Source of the DNA: Planococcus rifietoensis | GTDB lineage: Bacteria > Bacillota > Bacilli > Bacillales_A > Planococcaceae | NCBI RefSeq assembly: GCF_001465795.2 | Contig: NZ_CP013659.2 | Location: 1,692,501 to 1,756,500, forward strand | Direction of reading: 5' to 3' | Length of the DNA: 64,000 bases | Part shown: piece by piece, positions 48,106 to 56,410 of the stretch | Layout of the letters: each line of letters opens with the position of its first letter | How positions within the stretch are numbered: the stretch's first letter is position 1 | Notes under the pieces: generated by a model | What the model was told of the DNA's origin: nothing | The model's input: only the letters and a program-made list of their open reading frames with translations | The model's database searches: none | Translations under genes and position numbers: made by a program

Positions 48106-49134
48106 TTAAGCTGAAGCAAACTCCTTATACCATTCCTCATACGTCACAAAAGGAATGACCGTGCTCGGCGGCTGCAGCTCTTTCGTCGCCTTCTTGACAG
48201 CTTGCTTATACGTCATGCTCTCATCAGCCATATACTGCTCAATGCGGTCTGCAAGCTTCTGCTGATACTTGTCGTCCATGTAATCACGGCCCCTGCGATA
48301 TTCCGGAAGCTTTCCGTTGATTTTGTAGATCACGACGCATCGGCAATTGATAGAGAGCGATGCAGCATCGACGCCGACCCATAAGCGAGGAGCCAGTGTG
48401 TAATTCGTCTTGTAATGAAAGACGCCGTTCTTGTCTGCATCCTGGCCATCGAGTTTCCGGTGGGATTTCCGCACCCGGGTATCAAGCGATGACGTCCACA
48501 CCTTGGTCGCTTTGCTGTACGCGGATGCTTCTTCGAATACTTTCTCCCCAGCAATACTCCGGGCGCGTCCTGCCTCTGTCCTGGCGACTGTACGTGCTTT
48601 GTTGCTTGAGAAGCCGAGGACTCGCTCTAATCGCTTCGCCATCACCCAATAGCTTTCGCCGGCTTGAATGCCCTCAGCGAGCTCGATATTGATTTTGCGC
48701 ACCGTCTCGTTTCGATGTTGCTGCAGAATCTTTGGCAAGGTGAGCTCAGCAATCGGATTCAGTAGCACTTCCTTGACCGTTGCTGGTGAAGGTAGGCTGA
48801 ATCCTTGCGCGGCTGGTGGCTGCACTTGCGAAATCAGATAAGCTGAGAGCAAATACTTCTCCAGGTACTGCGTCTCCTGAAGGGCTCGCATATCCTTCAC
48901 AATCTGCCGATAGTCATCCGTTAGCATCTGTGTGATCCGTGCCATTTCCTTGTCGAATCGATTGTATTTCACCATTTCAGTCGATGTGAGCTTGCCATCC
49001 TTCTCGTATTTCTCAAACATACGGGATAGTTGGTCCAAAATGGTCTTGAGGCGCCGGTTAAAGACTCGCTCTAAATCATCCTCAGCTTCCATCAGTTTTT
49101 TATCGAGTAGATCCTCGATGTCGAATTGGTTCAT
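48106..49134 (-). CDS. Head morphogenesis protein (SPP1 gp7/Mu F-like)
   Basis: The 342-residue minor head protein has an N-terminal helical region and a C-terminal Mu F-like domain ('ARTVARTEAGRARSIAGEKV', 'KVWTSSLDTRVRKSHRKLDG', 'INCRCVVIYKINGKLPEYRR') with the conserved Arg/His/Cys residues. In SPP1, gp7 binds the portal and controls DNA exit. Its ATG overlaps the stop of the portal gene (ATGA). Confidence 0.9.
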   Translation of the reverse strand: MNQFDIEDLLDKKLMEAEDDLERVFNRRLKTILDQLSRMFEKYEKDGKLTSTEMVKYNRFDKEMARITQMLTDDYRQIVKDMRALQETQYLEKYLLSAYLISQVQPPAAQGFSLPSPATVKEVLLNPIAELTLPKILQQHRNETVRKINIELAEGIQAGESYWVMAKRLERVLGFSSNKARTVARTEAGRARSIAGEKVFEEASAYSKATKVWTSSLDTRVRKSHRKLDGQDADKNGVFHYKTNYTLAPRLWVGVDAASLSINCRCVVIYKINGKLPEYRRGRDYMDDKYQQKLADRIEQYMADESMTYKQAVKKATKELQPPSTVIPFVTYEEWYKEFASA

Positions 49135-50695
49135 TGCTTCCTCACGCCCGTTCCTTTACAGGAAGGACACTGAATCTGTTTGGCGGTCGCTGGACTCGTT
49201 ATCTTGCCGTCACCGTTACACTCCGGACAAGGAAACTCGTCATTGCCATTAGTTTGCTCTTGAGCGTTTGATGAACTGGCGCCGCCATTTGGTTCGTCGT
49301 CCTCGTTCAAGGGCGGCAATGATTCCCCGAAGCGTATCGCTTCTTCTTCCAGTCGCCGCATCTCCAGTTCGACATCTTTCACCCACGGATGGTTTTCGAG
49401 AATGGTTTCCTTGCTGGCAATACCCGCTGAATTCTGCCCCATCTCGATTTGCTCGGCCTCATTGGTGAGCATCGACTTATTGAAAGTGAACGTCAGGTCC
49501 TTATAGTCATGGTCCTTTTTCTCGGTGATGTTGATATATTCGACCAGGAACCACGCAAAGTGCTTGAGGCCCTTCGTGAACTTCCGTTCCATGACGCTCG
49601 CTTTCATGTCCAGCAGCTGGAACAACTGCCGAAGGGCGACCCCGGACGGCGCATTGCCGAACTTGTCCATGGAAACATCAGCGCCTTGGCCAAAGTAAAA
49701 AATATCCTTCGTGTAACGATCGAGCACACTGTCTACGGCTGTTACCGGCACTTCTGCCTGTTTGGTATCAACGCCGCCGTCTTTGTCCGTAGCAATCATC
49801 TTGAAGCGTTTTAGGTTCGTCATGAACTCTTTTAGGTTGGTGCCCTGATAGCCTTTGAGGATATAGATCAGCGATTGCATTTCATCCAGCGTATTCAGTG
49901 TGTCGGAAGTAATCAGGTCATAGGCATCAATGTAATTCTTATAGAACTTCAAATCACCGAGCCGTTCTTCGTTATTGATGAACTCAACGAACGGGACCTC
50001 TTCCCAGCCATAGCCTGTGCCGTTGTAATAAAAGTGAGGCGCCGGATTGACTTCTTCCGACACATCAAAGTAAATCTCGCCTTCGATAATCTCGAAATAG
50101 GTCACTTGCTGCTTATCCCAAAGCTCGACTTGCTAGTCTTATCATCAACGCTATACACGCGGATGGCATGCAGCAGGTTCTTCTGCTTAGACCGGTCATA
50201 GATTGGGATGACTTCCTCTTTCGGAATGCGGATATAATCAAACAGGCCATCAGCATCAATATATGGATGCAGCCATTCGCGCCCTTTGTTCGATACGTTC
50301 TTGATCAGTTCCGGAATCACGTCCTCAAATTCATCTGAGAGCATTTCCGTCACTTTCTCAAGCAGTTTCGCATCATCTGACTTGGAACCAATCGTGATGG
50401 GCTTGCCAGCCAAATAGCCGGTCTTCTGATCAACCAGGAGCTTGTGGAATCCTGAGGACAGTTTGTTGTTCTTGGCATCCCGGTCGGCTGTCTTCTGGTT
50501 GTTTTCGCCATATTTATAGATCACGCGGCTTTGAATGTCGGTTTCGCCCATGTAATAACGGACGCCTTCGTCATCCCCTTTAGTGGACTCGACATGCTTA
50601 TCGACCATCTGTTTGACGATATCCTCCGTCAATGGCTTGCCCTCTTTAATGACTTCAATCAGTTCTTCTGTATGGGTTGGATCTCCTGGATACAT
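49131..50695 (-). pseudogene. Portal protein (SPP1 gp6-like), split by a frameshift
   Basis: The dodecameric portal is the DNA entry/exit channel. Here it is in two frames: 50,102-50,695 (197 codons, MYPGDPTHTEELIEVIKEGK) and 49,131-about 50,132 (starting ...VELWDKQQVTYFEIIEGE). Joined near 50,130 they give about 521 residues, the normal length for the family; adding one base in AGCAAG restores 'DDKTSKVELWDKQQVTYFE'. The second frame has no ribosome binding site. No slippery site is visible, so this is a mutation or a sequence error. The C-terminal 35 residues carry two CxxCxGxG motifs (CPECNGDG, CPSCKGTG) like the DnaJ zinc finger. Start ATG 50695 follows GAGGTG. Confidence 0.85.
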
Positions 50696-50708
50696 GCATT
50701 CACCTCTT

Positions 50709-52109
50709 TTACGTTAGGATCCACATCGAATCTTTCGGACGATAGAACGCCAAAACGACCGCATCCGCCCTATCAGGGGATTGCAGTCCGCGCTTCTTCA
50801 TATCCTCTTTTCGTTCCAATGCGATTTTGCCTTTGCTGGTCATCCGGTACTTGCGGGAAGTGAGCTGTGAAATGAGCTTGTCGTCATTCGGGAAGTCGAC
50901 TGTACTCGGGCCGCCTTGCAGATGCCTGGATAGATTATCATTCAGCATCTCCCGAACCACGCCCCATTGCTCGGTCCCGACATTCTCGTAATGTTCAAAG
51001 TCGTTTGCTTTGCCGTTATTCACGACCGGATAGACTTTATATGGAAGCCGCTGCTCGTAAATGGCTTCTTTCAATTGGTCAGTTACACCACCACCGACGC
51101 CGCTGTCATCCACTTTGATGTAAATCTCTCTCAAATGAGGATGAGCTCGCATCAATTCACGAGCCGTCGCCAGCACATTACCGGTCGTTGCGGTCGTGTC
51201 TTGTTTTCGATAGGTAGCGAGTGGCAGCACTTTCTCGCCGATGCGTGGGGCTATGATCGTTTCATCATCACCAAAACGCGCCACATCGACGCCGAGATCT
51301 GCAATGGTCCATTCGGGAGAAATGTTTAGGCTTGCTGATACGGCTACATCGACAATCTCCAATGGAATGAACGCATCTGCCTCAGCTCGTGGAAAGTCGC
51401 CGAAAATCCGTACTCTCGCCACATCGCTATCTCGACCGTACTTATCAAGTAGCATCTCAATATTCTTCTTGCTGGTCCGGCTGCTGTCCATACTGGAAAC
51501 CTTATGCGTTTTGTAATGATGCCGGTCTTTGTTGTGTGAATCATAGAACGTGCCGCTGGTGCGTGTTGGGTTTCCGAACATGACCAGCTTGTTGTATTCT
51601 CCCGAGAGCGTCCCGAGAATGGCTTCCATGATGTCGTCTGCTACCCCGGATGCTTCGTCCACGATGAAAAGCATGTGGTCTTCGTGAAAGCCCTGCATGT
51701 TCTCAGGCTTCGTAGCAGTCCGAGCAGTAGCAAACCAGCGTTCTTCGTATTTCCGCATATAGATTTTCGTTTTGGTCCATTTCAGCAGCGTTTTCAACAG
51801 GGGGCTTTTCGATTGCCATTTGCTGACCTCGGCCCACAGGACATCGTGTAACTGCTGTTTGGTCGGGGCGGTAGCAATGACCTTCGGGAAAGGGAAACAC
51901 GTCAGGAACCATAGCGTAATGACGGCTTCTAATCCCGTTTTCCCAACACCCTGACCCGAACGGACGGAAACGTGCGTATTATCGACGATGTCCTGCAGCA
52001 CTTGCATTTGCCATGTATCCGGCTCAAAACTGCATACTTCCCTGGCGAATGTCCAAGGCTCTTTGCGGTAAACGTGAATGCGCTTTTTAAACTTTTCCAT
52101 TCTACTCAT
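50709..52109 (-). CDS. Terminase large subunit
   Basis: This is the packaging motor and nuclease. The 466-residue protein has Walker A 'VRSGQGVGKTGLEAVI' (about 49-64), Walker B 'HMLFIVDEASGVADD', a coupling motif region 'FGNPTRTSGTFYD', and an RNase H-like nuclease with acidic residues in 'ADLGVDVARFGDDE', 'IYIKVDDSGVGGGVTD' and 'SPDRADAVVLAFYRP'. It overlaps the small-subunit gene by eight bases; ATG 52100 (MEKFKKR) is an alternative start. It stands directly before the portal. Confidence 0.95.
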   Translation of the reverse strand: MSRMEKFKKRIHVYRKEPWTFAREVCSFEPDTWQMQVLQDIVDNTHVSVRSGQGVGKTGLEAVITLWFLTCFPFPKVIATAPTKQQLHDVLWAEVSKWQSKSPLLKTLLKWTKTKIYMRKYEERWFATARTATKPENMQGFHEDHMLFIVDEASGVADDIMEAILGTLSGEYNKLVMFGNPTRTSGTFYDSHNKDRHHYKTHKVSSMDSSRTSKKNIEMLLDKYGRDSDVARVRIFGDFPRAEADAFIPLEIVDVAVSASLNISPEWTIADLGVDVARFGDDETIIAPRIGEKVLPLATYRKQDTTATTGNVLATARELMRAHPHLREIYIKVDDSGVGGGVTDQLKEAIYEQRLPYKVYPVVNNGKANDFEHYENVGTEQWGVVREMLNDNLSRHLQGGPSTVDFPNDDKLISQLTSRKYRMTSKGKIALERKEDMKKRGLQSPDRADAVVLAFYRPKDSMWILT

Positions 52110-52908
52110 CAGCTGTCACCGCATCTACCCAGTCATCAATGGCGTCGTCATAATCGCCAGAGTCTTCAAGTTTTAATCGTTCAATTTCGACTCTCATCTT
52201 CTCAGCCTTCAATTCATCAATCGACAGCAGACGCTTACTCAGCTCCTGCATGGCCTTCTGCTTATCATGAAGCTTTAGGGATATTCCATCTCGTCCCTGT
52301 TTGACTTCGCTGATCAGAGTGCCGTCTACGGATGCTGAATCGTTGAGATGGATGAAGCTTTCTTTGAACGTAATCTCCGCACCTTCTTTATCTGTCATGA
52401 CTTGACCATGCTTATCTCTGACCACGATTTCTCGTGAGCCAAATTCCAGGAAGTCATTGATGTCCGCAAAGGCCATTTTCATATACTCGCGGGCTAAGTC
52501 TCCTGCATCGATGAACAGCTCATTCTGCATTTCTGCTTTGAGCCTTCGTATCTCGCTCTTTATGCTAGGATTCGTTAGGGCTCGTGAGCCTTCTACTCTC
52601 GCTGTTGAATATGCACATCCATATGTTTCTTGATATGCCTTCGTAGCATTGAAATGCCTGATGTAATGCAGACAAAACTGCTGTTGCTTTTCGTTAAGCT
52701 CAGATGATTCAATCACAGGGTTTCGGGTTGCAACCTTCGTGCTTTTGGTTGCATCCTTTTTGCTAGATGCACCCGTTGAACCTCTGGACCATCCTTCGCG
52801 GCTCTTTCTGCTTTTCAGCGTCCCTAGTTTCAGGCTGTGCTTTTCAGCCAGAGCTGCCAGTGTAATCTTGTTGGATTCCCATTCACTCCGAACCGCTTGC
52901 CAATCCAT
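52102..52908 (-). CDS. Terminase small subunit (PBSX-type)
   Basis: TerS recognises phage DNA for packaging. The 268-residue protein has an N-terminal HTH of the PBSX-type terminase ('DWQAVRSEWESNKITLAALA', 'EKHSLKLGTLKSRKSREGW'), a linker, and the Terminase_2 domain ('LNEKQQQFCLHYIRHFNATK' and 'AYQETYGCAYSTARVEGSRA'). The ATG at 52908 has only a weak GGTG upstream and overlaps a 19-codon frame that has a better site, so initiation may be coupled. It follows the late activator and a terminator. Confidence 0.92.
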   Translation of the reverse strand: MDWQAVRSEWESNKITLAALAEKHSLKLGTLKSRKSREGWSRGSTGASSKKDATKSTKVATRNPVIESSELNEKQQQFCLHYIRHFNATKAYQETYGCAYSTARVEGSRALTNPSIKSEIRRLKAEMQNELFIDAGDLAREYMKMAFADINDFLEFGSREIVVRDKHGQVMTDKEGAEITFKESFIHLNDSASVDGTLISEVKQGRDGISLKLHDKQKAMQELSKRLLSIDELKAEKMRVEIERLKLEDSGDYDDAIDDWVDAVTADE

Positions 52909-52979
52909 CTACATCACCGCCGCCTCCATTCATCCGTTGCATGGTGTATCACCTCTTTCGCGCTATTTGCATTTCCAGA

Positions 52980-53015
52980 CGTAAAAAAGCCTCCCGATGT
53001 GTATCGAAAGGCTTT
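52980..53015 (-). terminator. Terminator before terS
   Basis: The minus strand reads AAGCCTTTCGAT-ACAC-ATCGGGAGGCTT followed by TTTTACG. It separates early/middle genes from the late operon, so terS probably has a separate, activator-dependent promoter. Confidence 0.85.
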
Positions 53016-53108
53016 CAAGATTGGGGAATAAATCCCGTATTTTATTTGCAGGCCCCGTCCAGGTGTGTCGCTCGAACAACCTTCCGCGCCGACCTGCCTC
53101 CCATTGTA
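53016..53108. other. GC-rich non-coding element ahead of terS, candidate packaging site
   Basis: About 60 bases (53,040-53,100) are much richer in GC than their surroundings and contain the dyad CAGGT...ACCTG on the minus strand. No gene fits. Its place between the late activator and terS is where cos or regulatory sites occur in related phages. Not proven. Confidence 0.35.
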
Positions 53109-53561
53109 CTATGCGCAGATTTCGCAATTCAACAATTGCCGGAAGTGGTCGTTTTGGCATAATTGGCTGATAATGTCCTCTTTGACATCTCGCACTTTAT
53201 CACGTGACATTTCAAGGTGAGTGCCGATTTTGCGATAACTCATTCCTTCAAGCATGCAATCGAATACAATCTTATTCTTTTCTCCTGCTAAGAAATCTGG
53301 AGCCTTCTCCACGGCATAGATATAGGCCTCGTATTTCTTTAGACGGTCCCATTGCCTCTTGTCACGCAGATCCATAGCTTCCATTTCTGCTGCGCTACGA
53401 ATAGAAGATCCTTTGGGCATAGCAGCATCAATGCCGTACTGTGCAACTCCCCAGCTGTTCATCGGGGGATGATAACCGTATATTATCATTTGCAAGCGAG
53501 TGACTTCGTTTTTCATCCATCGGTAATCCCTAATCAATTGCTCCATATCATTAAAACTCAT
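53109..53561 (-). CDS. Late transcription activator, ArpU/RinA-like
   Basis: The 150-residue protein begins MSFNDMEQLIRDYRWMKNEV and ends with a sigma-region-4-like HTH ('GMSYRKIGTHLEMSRDKVRD'). Proteins of this size and layout directly upstream of terS (ArpU, RinA, Xpf-like) switch on the late operon in Gram-positive temperate phages. ATG 53561 follows AGGGGGAG; the longer in-frame reading lacks family character. Assignment to one specific family is uncertain. Confidence 0.7.
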   Translation of the reverse strand: MSFNDMEQLIRDYRWMKNEVTRLQMIIYGYHPPMNSWGVAQYGIDAAMPKGSSIRSAAEMEAMDLRDKRQWDRLKKYEAYIYAVEKAPDFLAGEKNKIVFDCMLEGMSYRKIGTHLEMSRDKVRDVKEDIISQLCQNDHFRQLLNCEICA

Positions 53562-53572
53562 CCAAACTCCCC

Positions 53573-53764
53573 CTATCGTCTTCTTCGATATGCTCCGCCT
53601 TGCTTCTGATATGTCTCCCGATTTACACCCATGATTTCTTCCCATTCCTTGCGACTGAGCTTCTCTTTTGGTTTCTCCCTTACCACGTCATTCCGCGGGC
53701 TCTTCGCGTCTGAGCGGCTAACTGTGAGCCCTTTTTCTTTAAGCTGGTCTTGTGTGGTTCTCAT
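53573..53764 (-). CDS. Small basic phage protein
   Basis: A 63-residue Lys/Arg-rich protein (MRTTQDQLKEKGLTVSRSDA ... RETYQKQGGAYRRRR) of unknown function. ATG 53764 is nine to ten bases after AAGGAG; ATGs further upstream are too close. It is the first gene downstream of the RelA/SpoT cassette terminator and lies just before the late activator. Confidence 0.6.
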   Translation of the reverse strand: MRTTQDQLKEKGLTVSRSDAKSPRNDVVREKPKEKLSRKEWEEIMGVNRETYQKQGGAYRRRR

Positions 53765-53785
53765 CAGCATCATTCTCCTTCTTGA

Positions 53786-53834
53786 AAATAAAAAAGAGGA
53801 CACAAAACAGCCTTTAAGCTGTCTTGTGTCCTCC
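53786..53834 (-). terminator. Terminator closing the RelA/SpoT cassette
   Basis: A 16-bp stem with one mismatch (GAGGACACAAGACAGC / GCTGTTTTGTGTCCTC, loop TTAAAG) is followed on the minus strand by TTTTTTATTTTC. It directly follows the membrane-partner gene and isolates the cassette from the late activator. Confidence 0.92.
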
Positions 53835-53842
53835 AGTTGACT
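53827..53842. repeat. Direct repeat copy 1 flanking the membrane-partner gene
   Basis: TGTCCTCCAGTTGACT occurs here and again exactly at 54,376-54,391, 549 bases away, on either side of the 53.85-kb gene. Each copy follows a gene of the cassette in the direction of transcription. Confidence 0.8.
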
Positions 53843-53849
53843 GGTGGGA

Positions 53850-54344
53850 CTATAATTTTCTCAAATAAGTATTGGTTAATTCTATTCCATTTTTCAAGAT
53901 GCCTTGATTAAATTTCAAGGGAATCGTATTTGCGACAAATTCGTTTCCTAAAGAATCTTTGCCCCTGATTTGCAAAACAGCTTCACAAAAGAGTTTGTTT
54001 ACAGGTCTAATCATTATAAGTAACCCGTGAAATTCTCTAGGTTCTCCTTCGATTACAACGTGTACAAAGTTATTCCAATATTTCTCAATAACAAGATCAT
54101 CAGATGAAATTATTATTTGATCTATTTGATGGAAGACTGAATTAGAATTTTCTATTACAAGCCAAGATGCACTATTAGAGATGCCTTTTGTATAAGAAAT
54201 TTTAAAAATTGGTATTTGGCTAAACTCCCATTGGTCTTTTTGTAAATTTATCTGTTTTTTTATAAGTGTGGTATTTACAGTAGCTATTACCGCTGCTACA
54301 ACAGCAACTACTGCAATCGCTAATTGGATGTAGTCGCTATTCAC
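53850..54344 (-). CDS. Membrane-anchored partner of the RelA/SpoT protein, unknown function
   Basis: The 164-residue product has one N-terminal membrane helix (about 7-30, 'LAIAVVAVVAAVIATVNTTL'), a short helix ('IKKQINLQKDQWEFSQIPIF') and a beta-rich C-terminal domain. The start is GTG 54344 with AGGGGGA upstream. It is AT-rich like the RelA/SpoT gene that precedes it by 66 bases and is followed by a strong terminator, so both lie on one transcript. It could be a membrane effector, a regulator or an antitoxin for the synthetase; the sequence does not decide this. Confidence 0.65.
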   Translation of the reverse strand: MNSDYIQLAIAVVAVVAAVIATVNTTLIKKQINLQKDQWEFSQIPIFKISYTKGISNSASWLVIENSNSVFHQIDQIIISSDDLVIEKYWNNFVHVVIEGEPREFHGLLIMIRPVNKLFCEAVLQIRGKDSLGNEFVANTIPLKFNQGILKNGIELTNTYLRKL

Positions 54345-54375
54345 TGCTTTCCCCCTTATCTAATCTGCATAATTA

Positions 54376-54391
54376 TGTCCTCCAGTTGACT
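54376..54391. repeat. Direct repeat copy 2 between the cassette genes
   Basis: Exact second copy of TGTCCTCCAGTTGACT. Around it, TAATTGTGTC and GACATAATTA form an imperfect dyad (9 of 10) on the minus strand. Confidence 0.8.
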
Positions 54392-54410
54392 AGTAGACAC
54401 AATTACGTCA

Positions 54411-55484
54411 TTAAATAATAAAATCTTCCTTTTTTAAATTTTCGAAATCCAAAAGAATTTCTCGCATTAATACGTTATTAAACCCAACCATTTTCATATA
54501 TTCTACAAAATCTTCTTTATCAAAGTTTTTATACGTCAATACATAGAATAGATAAAATAATACTGTACTTTTATCTATGTGCATTAATTCATTATCGTCT
54601 GAAAGCCACTTTTCAAAAAAACTTATTATACTTTCTTTATTCTCCTGTAAAATAGAATCTAACTCTGCGATTGTTTTAATATTGAAATGACTCAAAGCTC
54701 CGAGGTTATAAGGTTTATAGGAGTAATAGTTCTCTATATGAACGTTATTTTTTATATTTTCCATACTATTAGATATTTCATCGACTATAGATGACTTTTC
54801 CATATACTCGGATAAGGAAATCTTATCAATGGCGACATTTAAAGTTTGATTTTCTAATTTAAGTTCTACTTCTTTTTCGTAATTTTCGAGAAACTCTTTT
54901 ATTCTATAAAATTCATTATCTGCTATTTCGAGTAGACTAGATATCCTGGAAAAATCTCTTCTTATACCTTCCGGCAATTCATTTTTTGTTTTATATCCTA
55001 AATCGTGTTCGATTTCTGCCCATGCATGCTGTAATATTGATCTTATTTGAATTTCAAATTTTATATCTTTAAAATCTTTGTATTCGATAAATTCTAGTCT
55101 TTCTTCTTTAAATTCTACAACAAAATGTAAAGAAGAATAGCCAAATCTATCGGGATCTGTAATTCTTTTATCAACTGAATTCTCTTCATCAATTTTAAAT
55201 TCTTTTTCTATTATTTTCGCTATTAAATCCACATCTATATTAAAATAAGTTATTATTCTTATTCCAACAATATCAGTTATATCTTTAAGTTCATTGTATT
55301 TATCTTCTTTTTTGCTTATTTTGTTCTCCAAGCTTTTCTTTTCTTTAACTCTGGCTTGAACATCATGAACAATTATAGCGTTTTCTTTTATAAGTATTTC
55401 GATTAAAGTCTTTAGTCTCGGCTTTAACGCTTCTAATATAGTTAAGTTTTTTTCAAAATCATTAATGATTTTCTCTTTAGTCAA
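54411..55484 (-). CDS. RelA/SpoT-domain nucleotide (pyro)phosphokinase, phage-borne
   Basis: The 357-residue protein has a RelA/SpoT synthetase domain (about 1-190) with the expected motifs: 'RVKEKKSLENK' (the R-K---S---K nucleotide loop), 'DITDIVGIRII', 'RFGYSSLHFVV' and 'FEIQIRSILQHAWAEIEHDL'. No HD hydrolase, TGS or ACT domain is present. The C-terminal 165 residues are helical and unassigned. Such solitary synthetases make (p)ppGpp or (p)ppApp, or modify tRNA in toxic (toxSAS/CapRel) forms. The start is TTG 55484, overlapping the stop of the preceding gene (TTGA) after GAGGGGGAAG. It is strongly AT-rich compared with flanking phage genes: an inserted cargo gene. Confidence 0.85.
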   Translation of the reverse strand: MTKEKIINDFEKNLTILEALKPRLKTLIEILIKENAIIVHDVQARVKEKKSLENKISKKEDKYNELKDITDIVGIRIITYFNIDVDLIAKIIEKEFKIDEENSVDKRITDPDRFGYSSLHFVVEFKEERLEFIEYKDFKDIKFEIQIRSILQHAWAEIEHDLGYKTKNELPEGIRRDFSRISSLLEIADNEFYRIKEFLENYEKEVELKLENQTLNVAIDKISLSEYMEKSSIVDEISNSMENIKNNVHIENYYSYKPYNLGALSHFNIKTIAELDSILQENKESIISFFEKWLSDDNELMHIDKSTVLFYLFYVLTYKNFDKEDFVEYMKMVGFNNVLMREILLDFENLKKEDFII

Positions 55485-55678
55485 AACTCTTCCCCCTCAT
55501 CAAAGTTCACACGCCGGACTTTCCCCTCATGCGTCTTGATTCTTGTCTCAGCATGAGGTGGTAGCGCCCCGAGCTTGACCTTGCCGTTTGAAATCAATAG
55601 CACATGGCTTCCCGGTAATTCCAGTATATCCAAAATCAGTTCGCCTGTCTCCGAAATTTTAACATCTTGTAAGCGCAT
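55481..55678 (-). CDS. XtrA-like phage protein
   Basis: The 65-residue protein resembles PBSX XtrA and related small phage proteins: 'SHVLLISNGKVKLGALPPHA' and 'TRIKTHEGKVRRVNFDEGEE', the latter being the recognisable C-terminal block. Function unknown; the gene usually lies between rusA-type genes and the late activator, as here. The RelA/SpoT gene is inserted immediately downstream with a four-base overlap. Confidence 0.75.
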   Translation of the reverse strand: MRLQDVKISETGELILDILELPGSHVLLISNGKVKLGALPPHAETRIKTHEGKVRRVNFDEGEEF

Positions 55679-55706
55679 TGGATCCCTCCATCCTCTATCT
55701 CTTCGC

Positions 55707-56129
55707 TTAGTAGCTAATCAGCACATCCACGCGTGGCGTCATGCTATACAGTTTCTTCACCGTTATGCTGACCACTTGGCTGTCGTCCTGCCAAATAACC
55801 TTGAACAATCCATCCTTCACACCCTTCGCTAGATTATCAACGTCCGGCTTTGTAGTCGGCAGCAATAACCCTGCGGCAATAAGCTCCTGTTTCGGCCGCG
55901 TCTGATACTTCTTCGGTGTCGGCTGATAGAATGTCAGCTCCAAGTGTATCGGACCCTGAATGAGCTCCTGTGGCTTGTGCTGGGATGCAACGAGCTTCAC
56001 GTATTGTTTGAAGTCCCGTGATTTTGCCGGATCGTAGAGAACCGTCTTGCCGGTGAAGCTTTTTCCGGCTCGGGGACGACCCTGGGCGACTGGCTGTCCG
56101 ACTATTTCGAATGCAATTTGGTTCATCAT
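55707..56129 (-). CDS. RusA-family Holliday junction resolvase
   Basis: This endonuclease resolves branched DNA before packaging. The 140-residue product has 'IVGQPVAQGRPRAGKSF' at the N-terminus and the acidic catalytic cluster 'KPDVDNLAKGVKDGLFKVIW' followed by 'QDDSQV'. The start (ATGATG) overlaps the stop of the preceding gene and follows GGAG. RusA partners well with the RecT/YqaJ recombination pair upstream. Confidence 0.92.
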   Translation of the reverse strand: MMNQIAFEIVGQPVAQGRPRAGKSFTGKTVLYDPAKSRDFKQYVKLVASQHKPQELIQGPIHLELTFYQPTPKKYQTRPKQELIAAGLLLPTTKPDVDNLAKGVKDGLFKVIWQDDSQVVSITVKKLYSMTPRVDVLISY

Positions 56130-56398
56130 TTAACACTCCGGAATATTTTATCCAGTTCCTCTTCGTGCTTTTTCGCTTTATACTCTATCTCGCTCATAAC
56201 TTCGAAATAAGCTACAGAGTCGGTGGCAATTCCATAGATTGCGTTGCTGCCTTCTCCGCCGTTGAAAAGGATGTATTCTTCGTATTCAAGGTTGTTCATA
56301 ACTTCGCTCATCGCTTCTTGGACATTGTTGGCCTTCACGGTTCTCACAACTGCCTTGCCGATGCCTTTAATGTGATATTGAATGCAAATGTTCTCCAC
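56126..56398 (-). CDS. Small phage protein of unknown function
   Basis: A 90-residue protein (MENICIQYHIKGIGKAVVRT) with alternating beta and helical segments and a charged C-terminus ('YKAKKHEEELDKIFRSVK'). It belongs to the tightly packed early operon and overlaps rusA by four bases. RBS GAGGGGG lies before the ATG. I do not recognise it. Confidence 0.65.
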   Translation of the reverse strand: MENICIQYHIKGIGKAVVRTVKANNVQEAMSEVMNNLEYEEYILFNGGEGSNAIYGIATDSVAYFEVMSEIEYKAKKHEEELDKIFRSVK

Positions 56399-56410
56399 GC
56401 TATTACCCCC

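Noticed and set aside
52883..52942. A 19-codon frame (MQRMNGGGGDVDGLASGSE) with GAGGTG upstream that overlaps the terS start
   Set aside because: It may help initiate terS by coupling, but its composition is trivial and most of it overlaps terS; I do not count it as a gene.
53036..53100. A tRNA-like GGTTGTTCGAGCG stretch on the minus strand
   Set aside because: No acceptor stem, D-arm or anticodon arm can be drawn around it, so it is not a tRNA.
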